DNA of 64,000 nucleotides from Piscinibacter caeni (GTDB taxonomy: Bacteria > Pseudomonadota > Gammaproteobacteria > Burkholderiales > Burkholderiaceae_C), in contig QJOU01000032.1 of assembly GCA_003265685.1 (NCBI GenBank), forward strand, positions 17,898-81,897. The letters are read 5' to 3'. The notes beneath the pieces were generated by a model. It was given only the letters and a program-made list of their open reading frames with translations, did not search any database and was not told the DNA's origin. The position numbers were made by a program, and so were the translations under genes. Every line of letters begins with the position of its first letter. The first letter of the stretch is position 1. Shown piece after piece: positions 20,855 through 30,121 of the stretch.

Positions 20855-21373
20855 ATGCACCCTTCGCGATCCCTGACGCTCGCGGCGCTCGCCGGCGCGG
20901 CCCTGTGGCCGGCGCTGGCCGCCGCGCAGGCCAACACGGCCGTCTACCGCTGCCCGGGGCCGCCGGTGCTCTACACCGATTCGATCAGCGCGGCCGAGGC
21001 CAAGGAGAAGGGCTGCAAGCTGCTCGAGGGGGCTCCGGTCACGGTGATCCAGGGCACGCGGCCGCGCCAGGGTACGCCGGTGCCCACGGCCAGCGGCCCG
21101 CGCCCGGCCGATTCGAAGATCGACCCCGCCGCGCAACGTGCGCGCGACGGCGACGCCCGCCGCATCCTCGAGACCGAGCTGAAGAAGGAAGAGGACGCGC
21201 TGGCCGCGCTGCAGAAGGACTACAACAACGGCGAGCCCGAGCGCCGCGGCGACGAGCGCAACTACCAGAAGTACCTCGACCGCGTGGCCGAGATGAAGGC
21301 CGCGATCGCGCGCAAGGAAAGCGACGTCGCCGCGCTGCGGCGCGAACTTGCCAAGCTGCCGCCCGCCCCGTGA
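20855..21373 (+). CDS. Exported coiled-coil protein (DUF4124-like) between glnA and ntrB
   Basis: 172 residues with an N-terminal signal peptide (RSLTLAALAGAALWPALAAAQA). A short DUF4124-like segment follows (NTAVYRCPGPPVLYTDSIS, with a second cysteine in KEKGCKLLEG), then a Pro-rich stretch, then a helical coiled coil (about 95-170: LETELKKEEDALAALQKDY, YLDRVAEMKAAIARKESDV). Function unknown. Its TGA overlaps the ntrB ATG by one base (TGATG), so it is probably co-translated with the sensor kinase. Confidence 0.78.
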   Translation: MHPSRSLTLAALAGAALWPALAAAQANTAVYRCPGPPVLYTDSISAAEAKEKGCKLLEGAPVTVIQGTRPRQGTPVPTASGPRPADSKIDPAAQRARDGDARRILETELKKEEDALAALQKDYNNGEPERRGDERNYQKYLDRVAEMKAAIARKESDVAALRRELAKLPPAP

Positions 21374-22485
21374 TGAAGCTGCCGGCGCTTCCCGCGGCGC
21401 TCGGCGGGTCGCGACCGGCCGACCCGGCCACCGCCTACGCCGCCTTCGACCACCTCGCCACCATGGTGGCCGTGGTCACGCCCGACGGGCGCTGCGTGTT
21501 CGCCAACGCCTCGTTCGAGAACGTGCTCGGCCTGTCGCGCCGCAGCGTGCAGCGCGGCCCGGTATTCCAGTGGTTCGTCGAGTCCGACATGCTGCGTGAC
21601 ACGGTCGCTGCGGTGGCGCGCAACGAGTTCTCGACCAGCCGGCTCGAGGCGCAGTTGCGCCGTCCCGGCCCGGCCGGCGGCGACGCGCTGCCGGTGCACG
21701 CGATCATCAACCAGATGGACGGCACGCCGCACGTGCTCGTCGAGCTGGTCGAGATCGAGGCGCAGACGCGCCAGGACCGCGAGGAGCGGGCGCTCGGCCA
21801 GGCCCAGGCCACCAAGGAGCTGATCCGCAACCTCGCGCACGAGATCAAGAACCCGCTGGGCGGCATCCGCGGCGCGGCGCAGCTGCTCGAGATGGAAGGC
21901 CACTCGCGCACGCTGACCGAGTACACGCAGGTCATCATCCACGAGGCCGACCGGCTGCAGGCGCTGGTCGACCGGCTGCTCGCGCCGCACCGCAAGCCGC
22001 ACGTGGTGAGCGACGTGAACATCCACGAGGTCTGCGAGCGGGTGCGCTCGCTGATCCTGGCCGAGTTCCCGCGCGGGCTGGCGGTCGAGCGCGACTACGA
22101 CGTCTCGATCCCCGATTTCCGCGGCGACCGCGAGCAGCTGATCCAGGCGGTGCTGAACATCGCCCACAACGCCGCGCAGGCGCTGGCCGAGCGCATGGCC
22201 GGCGGCGACGCGCGCATCACGCTGCGCACGCGCATCGCGCGCCAGGTGACGATCGGCAAGCAGCGCTATCGTCTGGCACTGGAATTGCATATCGAGGACA
22301 ACGGTCCGGGCGTGCCAGAGTCGATTCGCGATCGCATCTTCTACCCGCTGGTCACGGGGCGCGAAGGCGGATCGGGCCTCGGGCTCACGCTGGCGCAGAC
22401 CTTCGTGCAGCAACACCAGGGCACGATCGAATGCGAGAGCGAACCGGGCAGGACGGTGTTCAAGATCGTGATCCCACTTCCCTGA
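21373..22485 (+). CDS. ntrB: Nitrogen regulation sensor histidine kinase NtrB
   Basis: 370 residues, cytosolic. An N-terminal PAS domain (about 22-130; VVTPDGRCVFANASFENVLG) is followed by the dimerisation/phosphoacceptor H-box NLAHEIKNPLGGIRG with H156, and the ATPase domain: N-box LNIAHNAAQAL, G1 IEDNGPGVP, and GREGGSGLGLTLA. It phosphorylates or dephosphorylates NtrC in response to PII. The start at 21373 is fixed by overlap with the preceding stop. ntrC begins 49 bases downstream. Confidence 0.95.
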   Translation: MKLPALPAALGGSRPADPATAYAAFDHLATMVAVVTPDGRCVFANASFENVLGLSRRSVQRGPVFQWFVESDMLRDTVAAVARNEFSTSRLEAQLRRPGPAGGDALPVHAIINQMDGTPHVLVELVEIEAQTRQDREERALGQAQATKELIRNLAHEIKNPLGGIRGAAQLLEMEGHSRTLTEYTQVIIHEADRLQALVDRLLAPHRKPHVVSDVNIHEVCERVRSLILAEFPRGLAVERDYDVSIPDFRGDREQLIQAVLNIAHNAAQALAERMAGGDARITLRTRIARQVTIGKQRYRLALELHIEDNGPGVPESIRDRIFYPLVTGREGGSGLGLTLAQTFVQQHQGTIECESEPGRTVFKIVIPLP

Positions 22486-22534
22486 GAGCGGCTGCGTCGC
22501 ACGGGCCGGCGCATCGGGGATCATCCGCAGGCGC

Positions 22535-24025
<1,491 letters not shown>

Positions 24026-24062
24026 CGGCGGTGGGCCGGCACCGCATTGCCGCACCGCCACG

Positions 24063-24079
24063 GTGCGGCGTCGCCGCAC
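24063..24079. terminator. Hairpin downstream of ntrC (weak terminator)
   Basis: GTGCGGCG, single-base loop T, CGCCGCAC, followed by TCTTGTCC rather than a T-run. A second hairpin-forming sequence (CCACTC-GAAT-GAGTGG) lies at 24102-24117. Both fall in the 181 bases between ntrC and the RTX gene. Termination function is a guess. Confidence 0.35.
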
Positions 24080-24206
24080 TCTTGTCCGGGGTCTTGTCCA
24101 CCCACTCGAATGAGTGGTGGGCTTCGCGCGATCCCCCCCTCCGTCACGTCGGTCGCAGTCGATATCGTCGCTGCCGAGATCAACGTGCACGACCAGGAGG
24201 ACATGA

Positions 24207-26624
24207 ATGGCGACGATCGTCGGCGACGACAACCCGAACTCGTACCAGGGGGGCAGCTTCGAGGACAGCCTCAGCGGCATGGGCGGGAACGACACCCTGG
24301 AGGGATTCGGGGGCAATGACACGCTCGACGGTGGAACCGGCAACGACGATCTGTGGGGCGGCACCGGCAACGACACGATCTACGGCGGCGATGGCAACGA
24401 CCGGCTGATCGCCGACGTGGATGTGGTGGGCGCGGTCAACTACCTCGATGGAGGCGCCGACAACGACGAACTGCGCGGTGGCGCCGGGAACGACACCCTG
24501 ATCGGCGGATCCGGCAACGACACCATCCACACCTACGATGGCGGGACCGACCTCGTGCAGTGCGGCGACGGCGACGATCTGGTGTCGCTCTTCGGCCCCG
24601 CGCAGGCGACCGTCCAGGGAGGCAGCGGCAACGACCGCTTCTTCATGAGCGGGATTCAGTACGCCTCGGTCGTGACCTTCACGGGCGGGACCGGCAGCGA
24701 CACCTACGTTGCCGACTACGAGCCCCCCAATCAGAACTGGAGCAGCAGCCTGCTGCGGGTGCAGGACTTCCAGGCCGGCGCCGGCGGCGACCGCATCGAC
24801 CTGTCGACCATCCCGACGTACGGCCTGGTCGGGTCCGACGACCCGTTCGATCCCCGGCTGGGCTACCTTCGCCTCGTGCAGCAGGGCGCCGACACCGCGA
24901 TCCAGGCCGACGCGGACGGACTGAACGGCAATACCTACGGGTGGCACACCGTGCTGCTCCTGAAGAACGTCGACGCGTCCGAGCTGACGCTGGCGGACAA
25001 CTTCGTCAACGCCACCAACGTCACTGCCCTGACGGTGGTCCAGGACACGAGCGCGGCACCGACCGTCGCTGCGCCGATTGCCGACCTGACGGCGAGGCCC
25101 GGGGTCGCCATCAACTTCAAGGTTCCGAACGGCACCTTCGTCGATGCCAACGTCGGGGACCAGGTGCGCCTGAGCGCCACGCTCGCCAATGGCGATCCGC
25201 TGCCGAGCTGGCTCACCTTCAACAACTGGACCCAGATCTTCACGGGCACGCCGCCCGCCGGCACGCCGCTGGTTCCGCTGTCCATCCGCGTCACGGCCAC
25301 GGACGTTTCCGGGCGCAGCGTCAGCGACGTGTTCGCCATCACGCCGGCAAGCACGGGCAGCGATTCGCTGGTCGGCTCCTCGGGCAACGATGTCTACGAC
25401 GGCCTCGCCGGCAACGACACGATCGACGGCGCCGGCGGCAACGACTCGCTGCTCGGCGGGAGCGGCGACGATCTGCTGCTGGGCAACGCCGGCAACGACA
25501 CGCTGCTCGGCGGCAGCGGCAACGACCGCCTCGACGGCGGCACCGGGAACGACTCGCTGGTCGGCGGGGCGGGCAGCGACACCTACGTGGTCGACGCCGC
25601 CGGCGACGTGGTGAACGAGACCGGCACCCTGGCCAGCGAGATCGACACCGTGCTCAGCAGCGTCAGCCACACGCTCGGCGCCAACCTCGAACGCCTCACG
25701 CTCACCGGCACGACGGCGACCAACGGCGCCGGCAACACACGGGCCAACACGCTGGTCGGCAACGACGCGGCCAACCGGCTCAGCGGCCTGGACGGCAACG
25801 ACACGCTGACCGGCGGGCTCGGCAACGACAGCCTGCTCGGCGGCAACGGCAACGACCTGCTGAACGGCGGTGCCGGCAACGATTCGATGACCGGCGGCCT
25901 CGGCAACGACACCTATGTGGTCGGCAGCGCAGGCGACGCGGTGGTCGAGGCGGCCGGCGGCGGCATCGACCTGGTGCAGTCGGCCATCACCTACCGGCTC
26001 GGTGCCGAGGTGGAGAACCTGACGCTGACCGGCGCCCTGGCCAGCAACGGCACCGGCAACGTGCTCGCCAACCGGCTGACCGGCAACGCGGCGGCCAACC
26101 TGCTCACCGGCGGGGCCGGCGACGACGTGATCAACGGCCAGGCCGGCAACGACCAGCTGGTCGGCGGCGTCGGCAGCGACACCTTGACCGGCGGGGCCGG
26201 CAACGACCTGTTCGTCTTCAACAGCAAGGTCGGCACCGACCGCGTGAGCGACTTCAGCAGCGCGGACGACACCTTCCGCATCAGCATGGCGGGCATCAAG
26301 GTGGGCGACGGCGACCTGCTGGTCGAAGGCGGGGCGGTCGACGCGAACCCCGGCTTCGCGAAGGCCTCCGAGCTGGTGGTGTTCACCACCAACATCGCCG
26401 GCAGCATCGACGCCGCCAAGGCCGCGGCCACCATCGGCTCGGCCGGCAGCGCGTTCTCCGCCGGCGACACGCGGCTGTTCGTGGTCGACAACGGCACGCA
26501 GTCGGCGCTGTACCTGTTCACCTCGTCGGGGGCCGATGCCGCGGTCTCGGCCGCCGAGCTGACCCAGCTCGCGCTGGTCAGCGGCACGACGACCACGCTG
26601 TCGGACTACGTGTTCGTGGCCTGA
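24207..26624 (+). CDS. RTX-type calcium-binding secreted protein with Ig-like domain
   Basis: 805 residues without signal peptide. RTX nonapeptides of the GGxGxDx type form blocks at about 18-130, 385-461, 525-565 and 635-671 (e.g. GGNDTLDGGTGND, GGSGNDRLDGGTGND). Residues about 282-383 read as an Ig/cadherin-like (He_PIG type) domain, with PIADLTARPGVAINFKVPNG and PSWLTFNNWTQIFTGTPP. Two longer repeats follow (DTYVVDAAGDVVNE...NLERLTLTG and DTYVVGSAGDAVVE...NLTLTG). The C-terminus (VSDFSSADDTFRISMAG to SDYVFVA) is typical of type I secretion substrates. No catalytic domain was recognised. AGGAGG at 24195-24200 sets ATG 24207. No type I export genes lie in the window. Confidence 0.85.
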   Translation: MATIVGDDNPNSYQGGSFEDSLSGMGGNDTLEGFGGNDTLDGGTGNDDLWGGTGNDTIYGGDGNDRLIADVDVVGAVNYLDGGADNDELRGGAGNDTLIGGSGNDTIHTYDGGTDLVQCGDGDDLVSLFGPAQATVQGGSGNDRFFMSGIQYASVVTFTGGTGSDTYVADYEPPNQNWSSSLLRVQDFQAGAGGDRIDLSTIPTYGLVGSDDPFDPRLGYLRLVQQGADTAIQADADGLNGNTYGWHTVLLLKNVDASELTLADNFVNATNVTALTVVQDTSAAPTVAAPIADLTARPGVAINFKVPNGTFVDANVGDQVRLSATLANGDPLPSWLTFNNWTQIFTGTPPAGTPLVPLSIRVTATDVSGRSVSDVFAITPASTGSDSLVGSSGNDVYDGLAGNDTIDGAGGNDSLLGGSGDDLLLGNAGNDTLLGGSGNDRLDGGTGNDSLVGGAGSDTYVVDAAGDVVNETGTLASEIDTVLSSVSHTLGANLERLTLTGTTATNGAGNTRANTLVGNDAANRLSGLDGNDTLTGGLGNDSLLGGNGNDLLNGGAGNDSMTGGLGNDTYVVGSAGDAVVEAAGGGIDLVQSAITYRLGAEVENLTLTGALASNGTGNVLANRLTGNAAANLLTGGAGDDVINGQAGNDQLVGGVGSDTLTGGAGNDLFVFNSKVGTDRVSDFSSADDTFRISMAGIKVGDGDLLVEGGAVDANPGFAKASELVVFTTNIAGSIDAAKAAATIGSAGSAFSAGDTRLFVVDNGTQSALYLFTSSGADAAVSAAELTQLALVSGTTTTLSDYVFVA

Positions 26625-26637
26625 GGCTGAGCGCCGC

Positions 26638-26657
26638 GAGGCGCCCTCGGGCGCCTC
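26638..26657. terminator. Palindromic hairpin between RTX and xth genes
   Basis: GAGGCGCC-CTCG-GGCGCCTC, an 8-bp perfect stem 14 bases past the RTX stop that runs into the xth stop codon on the other strand. It could slow transcription from both sides but lacks a T-run on either strand. Confidence 0.45.
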
Positions 26658-27423
26658 AGCCGCTGATCTCGACCACCACCGGTGCGTGGTCGCTCGGCCG
26701 CTCGTTCTTGCGCGGCAGCTTGTCGATCGTGCAGGCGGCCACGCGTGGCTTGAGTGCCTCGCTGACCAGGATGTGGTCGATGCGCAGGCCCTGGTTCCTG
26801 CGGAACGCGAGGTTGCGGTAGTCCCACCAGCTCCAGCTCTTGGGCGGCTGCTCGAACAGCCGGAAGGCATCGTGCAGGCCGAGCGCGACGAGCTGGCGGA
26901 AATGCTCGCGCTCCTCGGGCGTGCAGTGGATCTGGCCGGCCCAGGCCACCGGGTCGTAGACGTCGCGGTCCTCCGGCGCGATGTTGTAGTCGCCCAGCAG
27001 CACCAGCTGCGGATGCTGCACCAGCTCGGCACGCACCCAGTCGCGCAGCGCCTCGAGCCAGCGCATCTTGTAGGCGAACTTGTCGGTGCCGGGCGCCTGG
27101 CCGTTGGGGAAGTAGCAGCCGACCACGCGCAATGCGCCGACGCTGCCGGCGATCACGCGCGCCTGCTCGTCGGCGAAGCCGGGGATGTTGCGCACCACCG
27201 CCTCGATCGGCGCGCGCGCCAGCAGCGCCACGCCGTTGTAGGTCTTCTGCCCGTACCACTGTGCCTGGTAGCCGGCCGCCTGCAGCTCGGCGGCCGGGAA
27301 CTTGTCGTCGGTGAGCTTGGTTTCCTGCAGCGCGATGGCGTCCACCGGGTTGGCGGCCAGCCAGTCCAGCAGCTGCGGCAGGCGCACGGCGAGCGAGTTG
27401 ACGTTCCAGGTGGCGAGTTTCAA
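26656..27423 (-). CDS. xth: Exodeoxyribonuclease III (AP endonuclease)
   Basis: 255 residues, an Mg-dependent AP endonuclease/3'-5' exonuclease for base excision repair. Catalytic motifs in order: TWNVNSLAVRLPQL, LQETKL (metal-binding glutamate, E34), GCYFPNG, GDYNIAPED (catalytic Asp/Asn), WWDYRN, and the terminal RIDHILVS with PSDHAPVVVE (Asp-His pair). Start ATG 27423 gives MKLATWNVNS, the normal N-terminus. An A+T-rich stretch (27424-27460) upstream is the likely promoter region. Confidence 0.95.
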   Translation of the reverse strand: MKLATWNVNSLAVRLPQLLDWLAANPVDAIALQETKLTDDKFPAAELQAAGYQAQWYGQKTYNGVALLARAPIEAVVRNIPGFADEQARVIAGSVGALRVVGCYFPNGQAPGTDKFAYKMRWLEALRDWVRAELVQHPQLVLLGDYNIAPEDRDVYDPVAWAGQIHCTPEEREHFRQLVALGLHDAFRLFEQPPKSWSWWDYRNLAFRRNQGLRIDHILVSEALKPRVAACTIDKLPRKNERPSDHAPVVVEISG

Positions 27424-27720
27424 AGCGATCCTAACCTTTTGTTTTTATTGAGTTTTCTATCCCGGCATCGGGTGGATGCCCCCTGCACGGCCCCATGTCG
27501 TTCCGCTCCAGGCGACGACTCTCGCTGCGGCCCGTGAAGCGTGGCAGGCATCCTACAAGGAGCTGGCGACGATGGTCGTCACCGTTACTTTGGCGGGAGG
27601 GGCAGGCCGGGTCCGCCGCCGGCGGGGCAGGCCGACATCAGTGCTCCGTATGCACGTCGACCTGTCCACGGGGTCGCGCCCGCCGGCCGGGCGCCAATCC
27701 TGCCGCACCGGCATGCTGCG
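27424..27720. other. Intergenic region between xth and the first USP gene
   Basis: 297 bases with no convincing gene. The xth-proximal part (27427-27462) is unusually A+T-rich for this DNA (CCTTTTGTTTTTATTGAGTT) and probably holds the xth promoter on the minus strand. The rest is G+C-rich with short open frames that lack family features or good ribosome sites. No terminator for the USP gene was seen. Confidence 0.6.
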
Positions 27721-28626
27721 CTACCTTTCCCGCACCAGCAGCAGCGCAGTCCGGCAGCGCGAGGCCACGCGGGTCGCGACCGAGCCCATGAAGGTGTGCC
27801 GGGAAGCACCGAAGCCGAGTGACCCCATCGCCAGCAAGTCCAGCCTGCTCTTCGCCGCCTGCGCTGCGATGGCGTCGCCGGGCACCTGCCCGACCAGGCG
27901 CACTTCGGCAGGCGTGATGCCGGCTCGGGCGAGCAGGTCATGGGCCGGCTTGAACACGTTCTCGAACGCGGCCCTCTGCATGGCCTCGACCTGTTCGGGC
28001 TTGATGCCGGTCGGCACCTCGCGTTCGATCCAGCCCGGCACCGTGATCCTTGCCAGATCTGGAACGACATGGATCAGGCTCACCGAGGGCGATGCGCCGA
28101 AGAGGTCGCGGTGCCTGGCCACGAAGCGCGCGACGGCCGCGCCGTAGGGGCTGCCGTCCAGCGCAATGCCGACTTTCAGCGAATCCCGTTTGGGGATCGG
28201 CGCCCCGCGCAGGATGAGCAGCGGCTTGGTGCACGACACGGCCACGGTGCTGGCCACCGAGCCGAGCAGCAGCTTCTTCAGCCCCGTGTCGCCGTGCGAG
28301 CCCATCACGATCAGGTCGGCCCGGTCGTTGGCGACGATCGACGCCAGGTCGTCCGCCACCGTACCGACGGCGTACCGTGTCGCGACATTCGCGCCTGCCC
28401 GCTCGAGTGCAGCCGCTGCGGCCTTCAGCGCCTTCTCCGCTTCGGCCGCGTAGTAAGACTGCACGATCTCCTTGCCCAAGGCCCGCGCAGCGCGCGCCGG
28501 CACCCTGTACTGGAGGTTGACCAGTCCGACCTCGGTCGGGTTCTTCAGCAAGGTGGACCGCGACGCGACGAAGGCGACAGCGGCCTTGCTGTACTCGCTG
28601 GCATCGACGGGCATCAGGATTCGCAT
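27721..28626 (-). CDS. Tandem-domain universal stress protein
   Basis: 301 residues with two UspA-like domains. Domain 1 (about 1-145) starts MRILMPVDASEYSKAAV and ends with the nucleotide-binding loop IVMGSHGDTGLKKLLLGSVAS. Domain 2 (about 158-300) has KVGIALDGSPYGAAVARF and LAMGSLGFGASRHTFMGSVATRVASR. The start is ATG 28626, five bases after GGAGAG; an upstream in-frame ATG adds a non-homologous leader. Cytosolic stress protein, last gene of a minus-strand stress island. Confidence 0.88.
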   Translation of the reverse strand: MRILMPVDASEYSKAAVAFVASRSTLLKNPTEVGLVNLQYRVPARAARALGKEIVQSYYAAEAEKALKAAAAALERAGANVATRYAVGTVADDLASIVANDRADLIVMGSHGDTGLKKLLLGSVASTVAVSCTKPLLILRGAPIPKRDSLKVGIALDGSPYGAAVARFVARHRDLFGASPSVSLIHVVPDLARITVPGWIEREVPTGIKPEQVEAMQRAAFENVFKPAHDLLARAGITPAEVRLVGQVPGDAIAAQAAKSRLDLLAMGSLGFGASRHTFMGSVATRVASRCRTALLLVRER

Positions 28627-28662
28627 GAGGACTCTCCGGAGTGGTTCGACGCAATGCATCGT

Positions 28663-28830
28663 TCAGGCGGCCGCCGCAGGCAGCCGGTCGTGGCGGGCGG
28701 CCTCGACGAGGGGATGGCACCGGTGGCGGACCGACCGAGGAAGAGCGACTCCGTCGCCGTCAGGCCGTGCGAGCCGATGGCGATGCACTGGCTGCCGAGG
28801 TCCTGGGTCAGCCACGATCTCCTCGGCGGC
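28663..28830 (-). pseudogene. Remnant of a universal stress protein gene
   Basis: In one minus-strand frame, between the TerB-like gene and the tandem USP, the translation reads CIAIGSHGLTATESLFLG then RSATGAI. This matches the C-terminal nucleotide-binding loop of UspA domains (GSHGxTGxxxLLLGSVA). No start codon or N-terminal domain can be found in the same frame, and the preceding codons read as non-family Arg/Pro-rich sequence. The frame misses the nearby TGA at 28663-28665 by one base. Best read as a decayed USP copy. Confidence 0.5.
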
Positions 28831-28944
28831 TTCGCCCAAGCGTGCCGCCCGCGCCGAGCGGGCGTGGCGCCGGTCATGTCGCAGGGCGGTCGAGCCTGCG
28901 GGCGGACCGCCGGTTGCGCTGGGCAGAAGGCCGATGGAGTGATC

Positions 28945-29448
28945 TCAGCGAAGGCGGAGCCTGTGCCCAGCCTCGGCGGCGACGCCGCGCGGACGCACCT
29001 GGAAGTCCGTGCCGTACAGCATGGGTTCGAGCAGGGCATGGTCGTCGGGATGCAGGCCCCAGCGATCGATCGCGGCCAGCAGCACGAAGGACTCGCCGTC
29101 GTCGATCTGCCGGTCGGCGTGCACGACGGCCGAGCACAGGCGCAATACGAGACGCCGCATGGTGTCGTCATCGACCTCGTCGAGCATGCGGTCCAGCAGT
29201 TCGCTGGGGATGCAGCCCTCGTCACCGCAGCGGGCCGACCCCAGCAGGTCGGTGCACAGGTCGTTGATCACGCCGTGCCACTGGGGCCGGGTGAGGCCGA
29301 GCCGTTCCTGGGCACGGAGCGCCTCCAGCGCTGCCGTCTCGACCGCCTTGATGCGGCCGTTGGCAATCAGCGCAAGCGCGACGATCCGTGCAGCGGCCTC
29401 GGCACTGTTGCGGGGGTAGTGGCGCAGCTGCGGAACTGGGGTTTTCAT
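28945..29448 (-). CDS. TerB-like (tellurite-resistance/DUF533-type) protein
   Basis: 167 residues, mostly helical. The N-terminal part AARIVALALIANGRIKAVETAALEAL and the later RRLVLRLCSAVVHADRQIDDGESFVL-type block (split by acidic DEVDDDTM) resemble the two metal-site helical repeats of TerB-like domains, in which acidic residues such as NGRIKAVE and DRQIDDGE bind metal. Exact function unknown; TerB-like proteins act in envelope-stress and metal-linked complexes. It lies between USP genes and follows the small ORF at 29462-29584 by 13 bases. Confidence 0.65.
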   Translation of the reverse strand: MKTPVPQLRHYPRNSAEAAARIVALALIANGRIKAVETAALEALRAQERLGLTRPQWHGVINDLCTDLLGSARCGDEGCIPSELLDRMLDEVDDDTMRRLVLRLCSAVVHADRQIDDGESFVLLAAIDRWGLHPDDHALLEPMLYGTDFQVRPRGVAAEAGHRLRLR

Positions 29449-29461
29449 GCGGATGCTCCGA

Positions 29462-29584
29462 TCAGAGGGGGAACCAGGGCGCGGCCAGCAGCCCGAAGGA
29501 GGCGGCCGGCAGCGGCCATGCCATGGCGAAGAGTCGGTGGCGCAGGAGGCGGGGTACCCGTGGCAACGGACGGCGTGCGCTCAC
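29462..29584 (-). CDS. Possible 40-residue coupled membrane peptide
   Basis: A GTG at 29584 overlaps the TGA of the upstream USP gene by four bases (GTGA). It opens a 40-codon frame with an Arg-rich first half (ARRPLPRVPRLLRHR) and a hydrophobic second half (LFAMAWPLPAASFGLLAAPW) able to form one membrane helix, positive side in. An in-frame ATG at 29524 is an alternative start. The end lies 13 bases before the TerB-like gene. No homology is recognised. Junction geometry and composition favour a real small protein, but length makes chance possible. Confidence 0.4.
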   Translation of the reverse strand: MSARRPLPRVPRLLRHRLFAMAWPLPAASFGLLAAPWFPL

Positions 29585-30087
29585 GATCCACCCACCCACA
29601 GCAAGGCCACGCCGGCGCCTACGCCGGCCGGAATGCCGACCCGTTTCAGTGCGCCTGCGGGGGGACCGCCGATCACCTCGACCGGGACCGAGCAGCGCTC
29701 AAGCAACTGACCGGTGAGCGAGTTCTCGACCGCGCGCACGAGTGCGCTCTTGCGCGCCGTGCCGATGACGATGCGGTCGCATTGCAAGCGGTGCGCAGCG
29801 TCGGCGATGCAGCGGGCCTTGTCGCCCACGTCCGTGTGAACGTGGTGCGGGACGCCGGCGGCTTCGAGCAACAGCCGCGCCTCGCCGAGCGCTTCGTCGG
29901 CACGTTCGCGGTGGAAATCGGCGCGCAACTCCCGGCTGACGTGGCGTGCCACGTAGGCCGAGAAGGGTGGTTGCACATTGAGCAAGTGAACCATCCGCAC
30001 GTCGCCGCGGCGGAACGCGTCGACCGCGTGCCGGACCGCGCGCAGCGCGTTGGGCGTTCCGTCGCAGGGCAGGAGAAGCACAGCCAT
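29581..30087 (-). CDS. Universal stress protein with hydrophobic C-terminus
   Basis: 168 residues. Starts MAVLLLPCDGTPNALRAVRHAVDAF, a UspA-type N-terminus, and contains IADAAHRLQCDRIVIGTARK followed by VENSLTGQLLERCSVPVEVIGG, the modified nucleotide loop and terminal strand. Unlike ordinary USPs it continues for about 25 residues into a hydrophobic tail (VGIPAGVGAGVALLWVGG), a possible membrane anchor. ATG 30087 fits the family better than ATG 30114. It sits 34 bases downstream of the BI-1 gene. Confidence 0.82.
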   Translation of the reverse strand: MAVLLLPCDGTPNALRAVRHAVDAFRRGDVRMVHLLNVQPPFSAYVARHVSRELRADFHRERADEALGEARLLLEAAGVPHHVHTDVGDKARCIADAAHRLQCDRIVIGTARKSALVRAVENSLTGQLLERCSVPVEVIGGPPAGALKRVGIPAGVGAGVALLWVGGS

Positions 30088-30121
30088 GGGGAGGTCTCCC
30101 GGCAGGTTGGACATGGGGCGA

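Noticed and set aside
24241..26220. Tandem nucleotide repeats as a CRISPR or satellite array
   Set aside because: The periodicity comes from codons of RTX nonapeptides within one open frame; repeat units diverge and spacers are absent.
27476..28147. Plus-strand open frame opposite the tandem USP gene
   Set aside because: No family features and Arg/Ser-rich shadow composition; the opposite strand has both USP nucleotide loops.
28614..29225. Minus-strand frame of about 200 codons overlapping the TerB-like gene
   Set aside because: The first two thirds are a frame-shifted shadow of the TerB-like gene; only the last part resembles a USP and is listed as a remnant.
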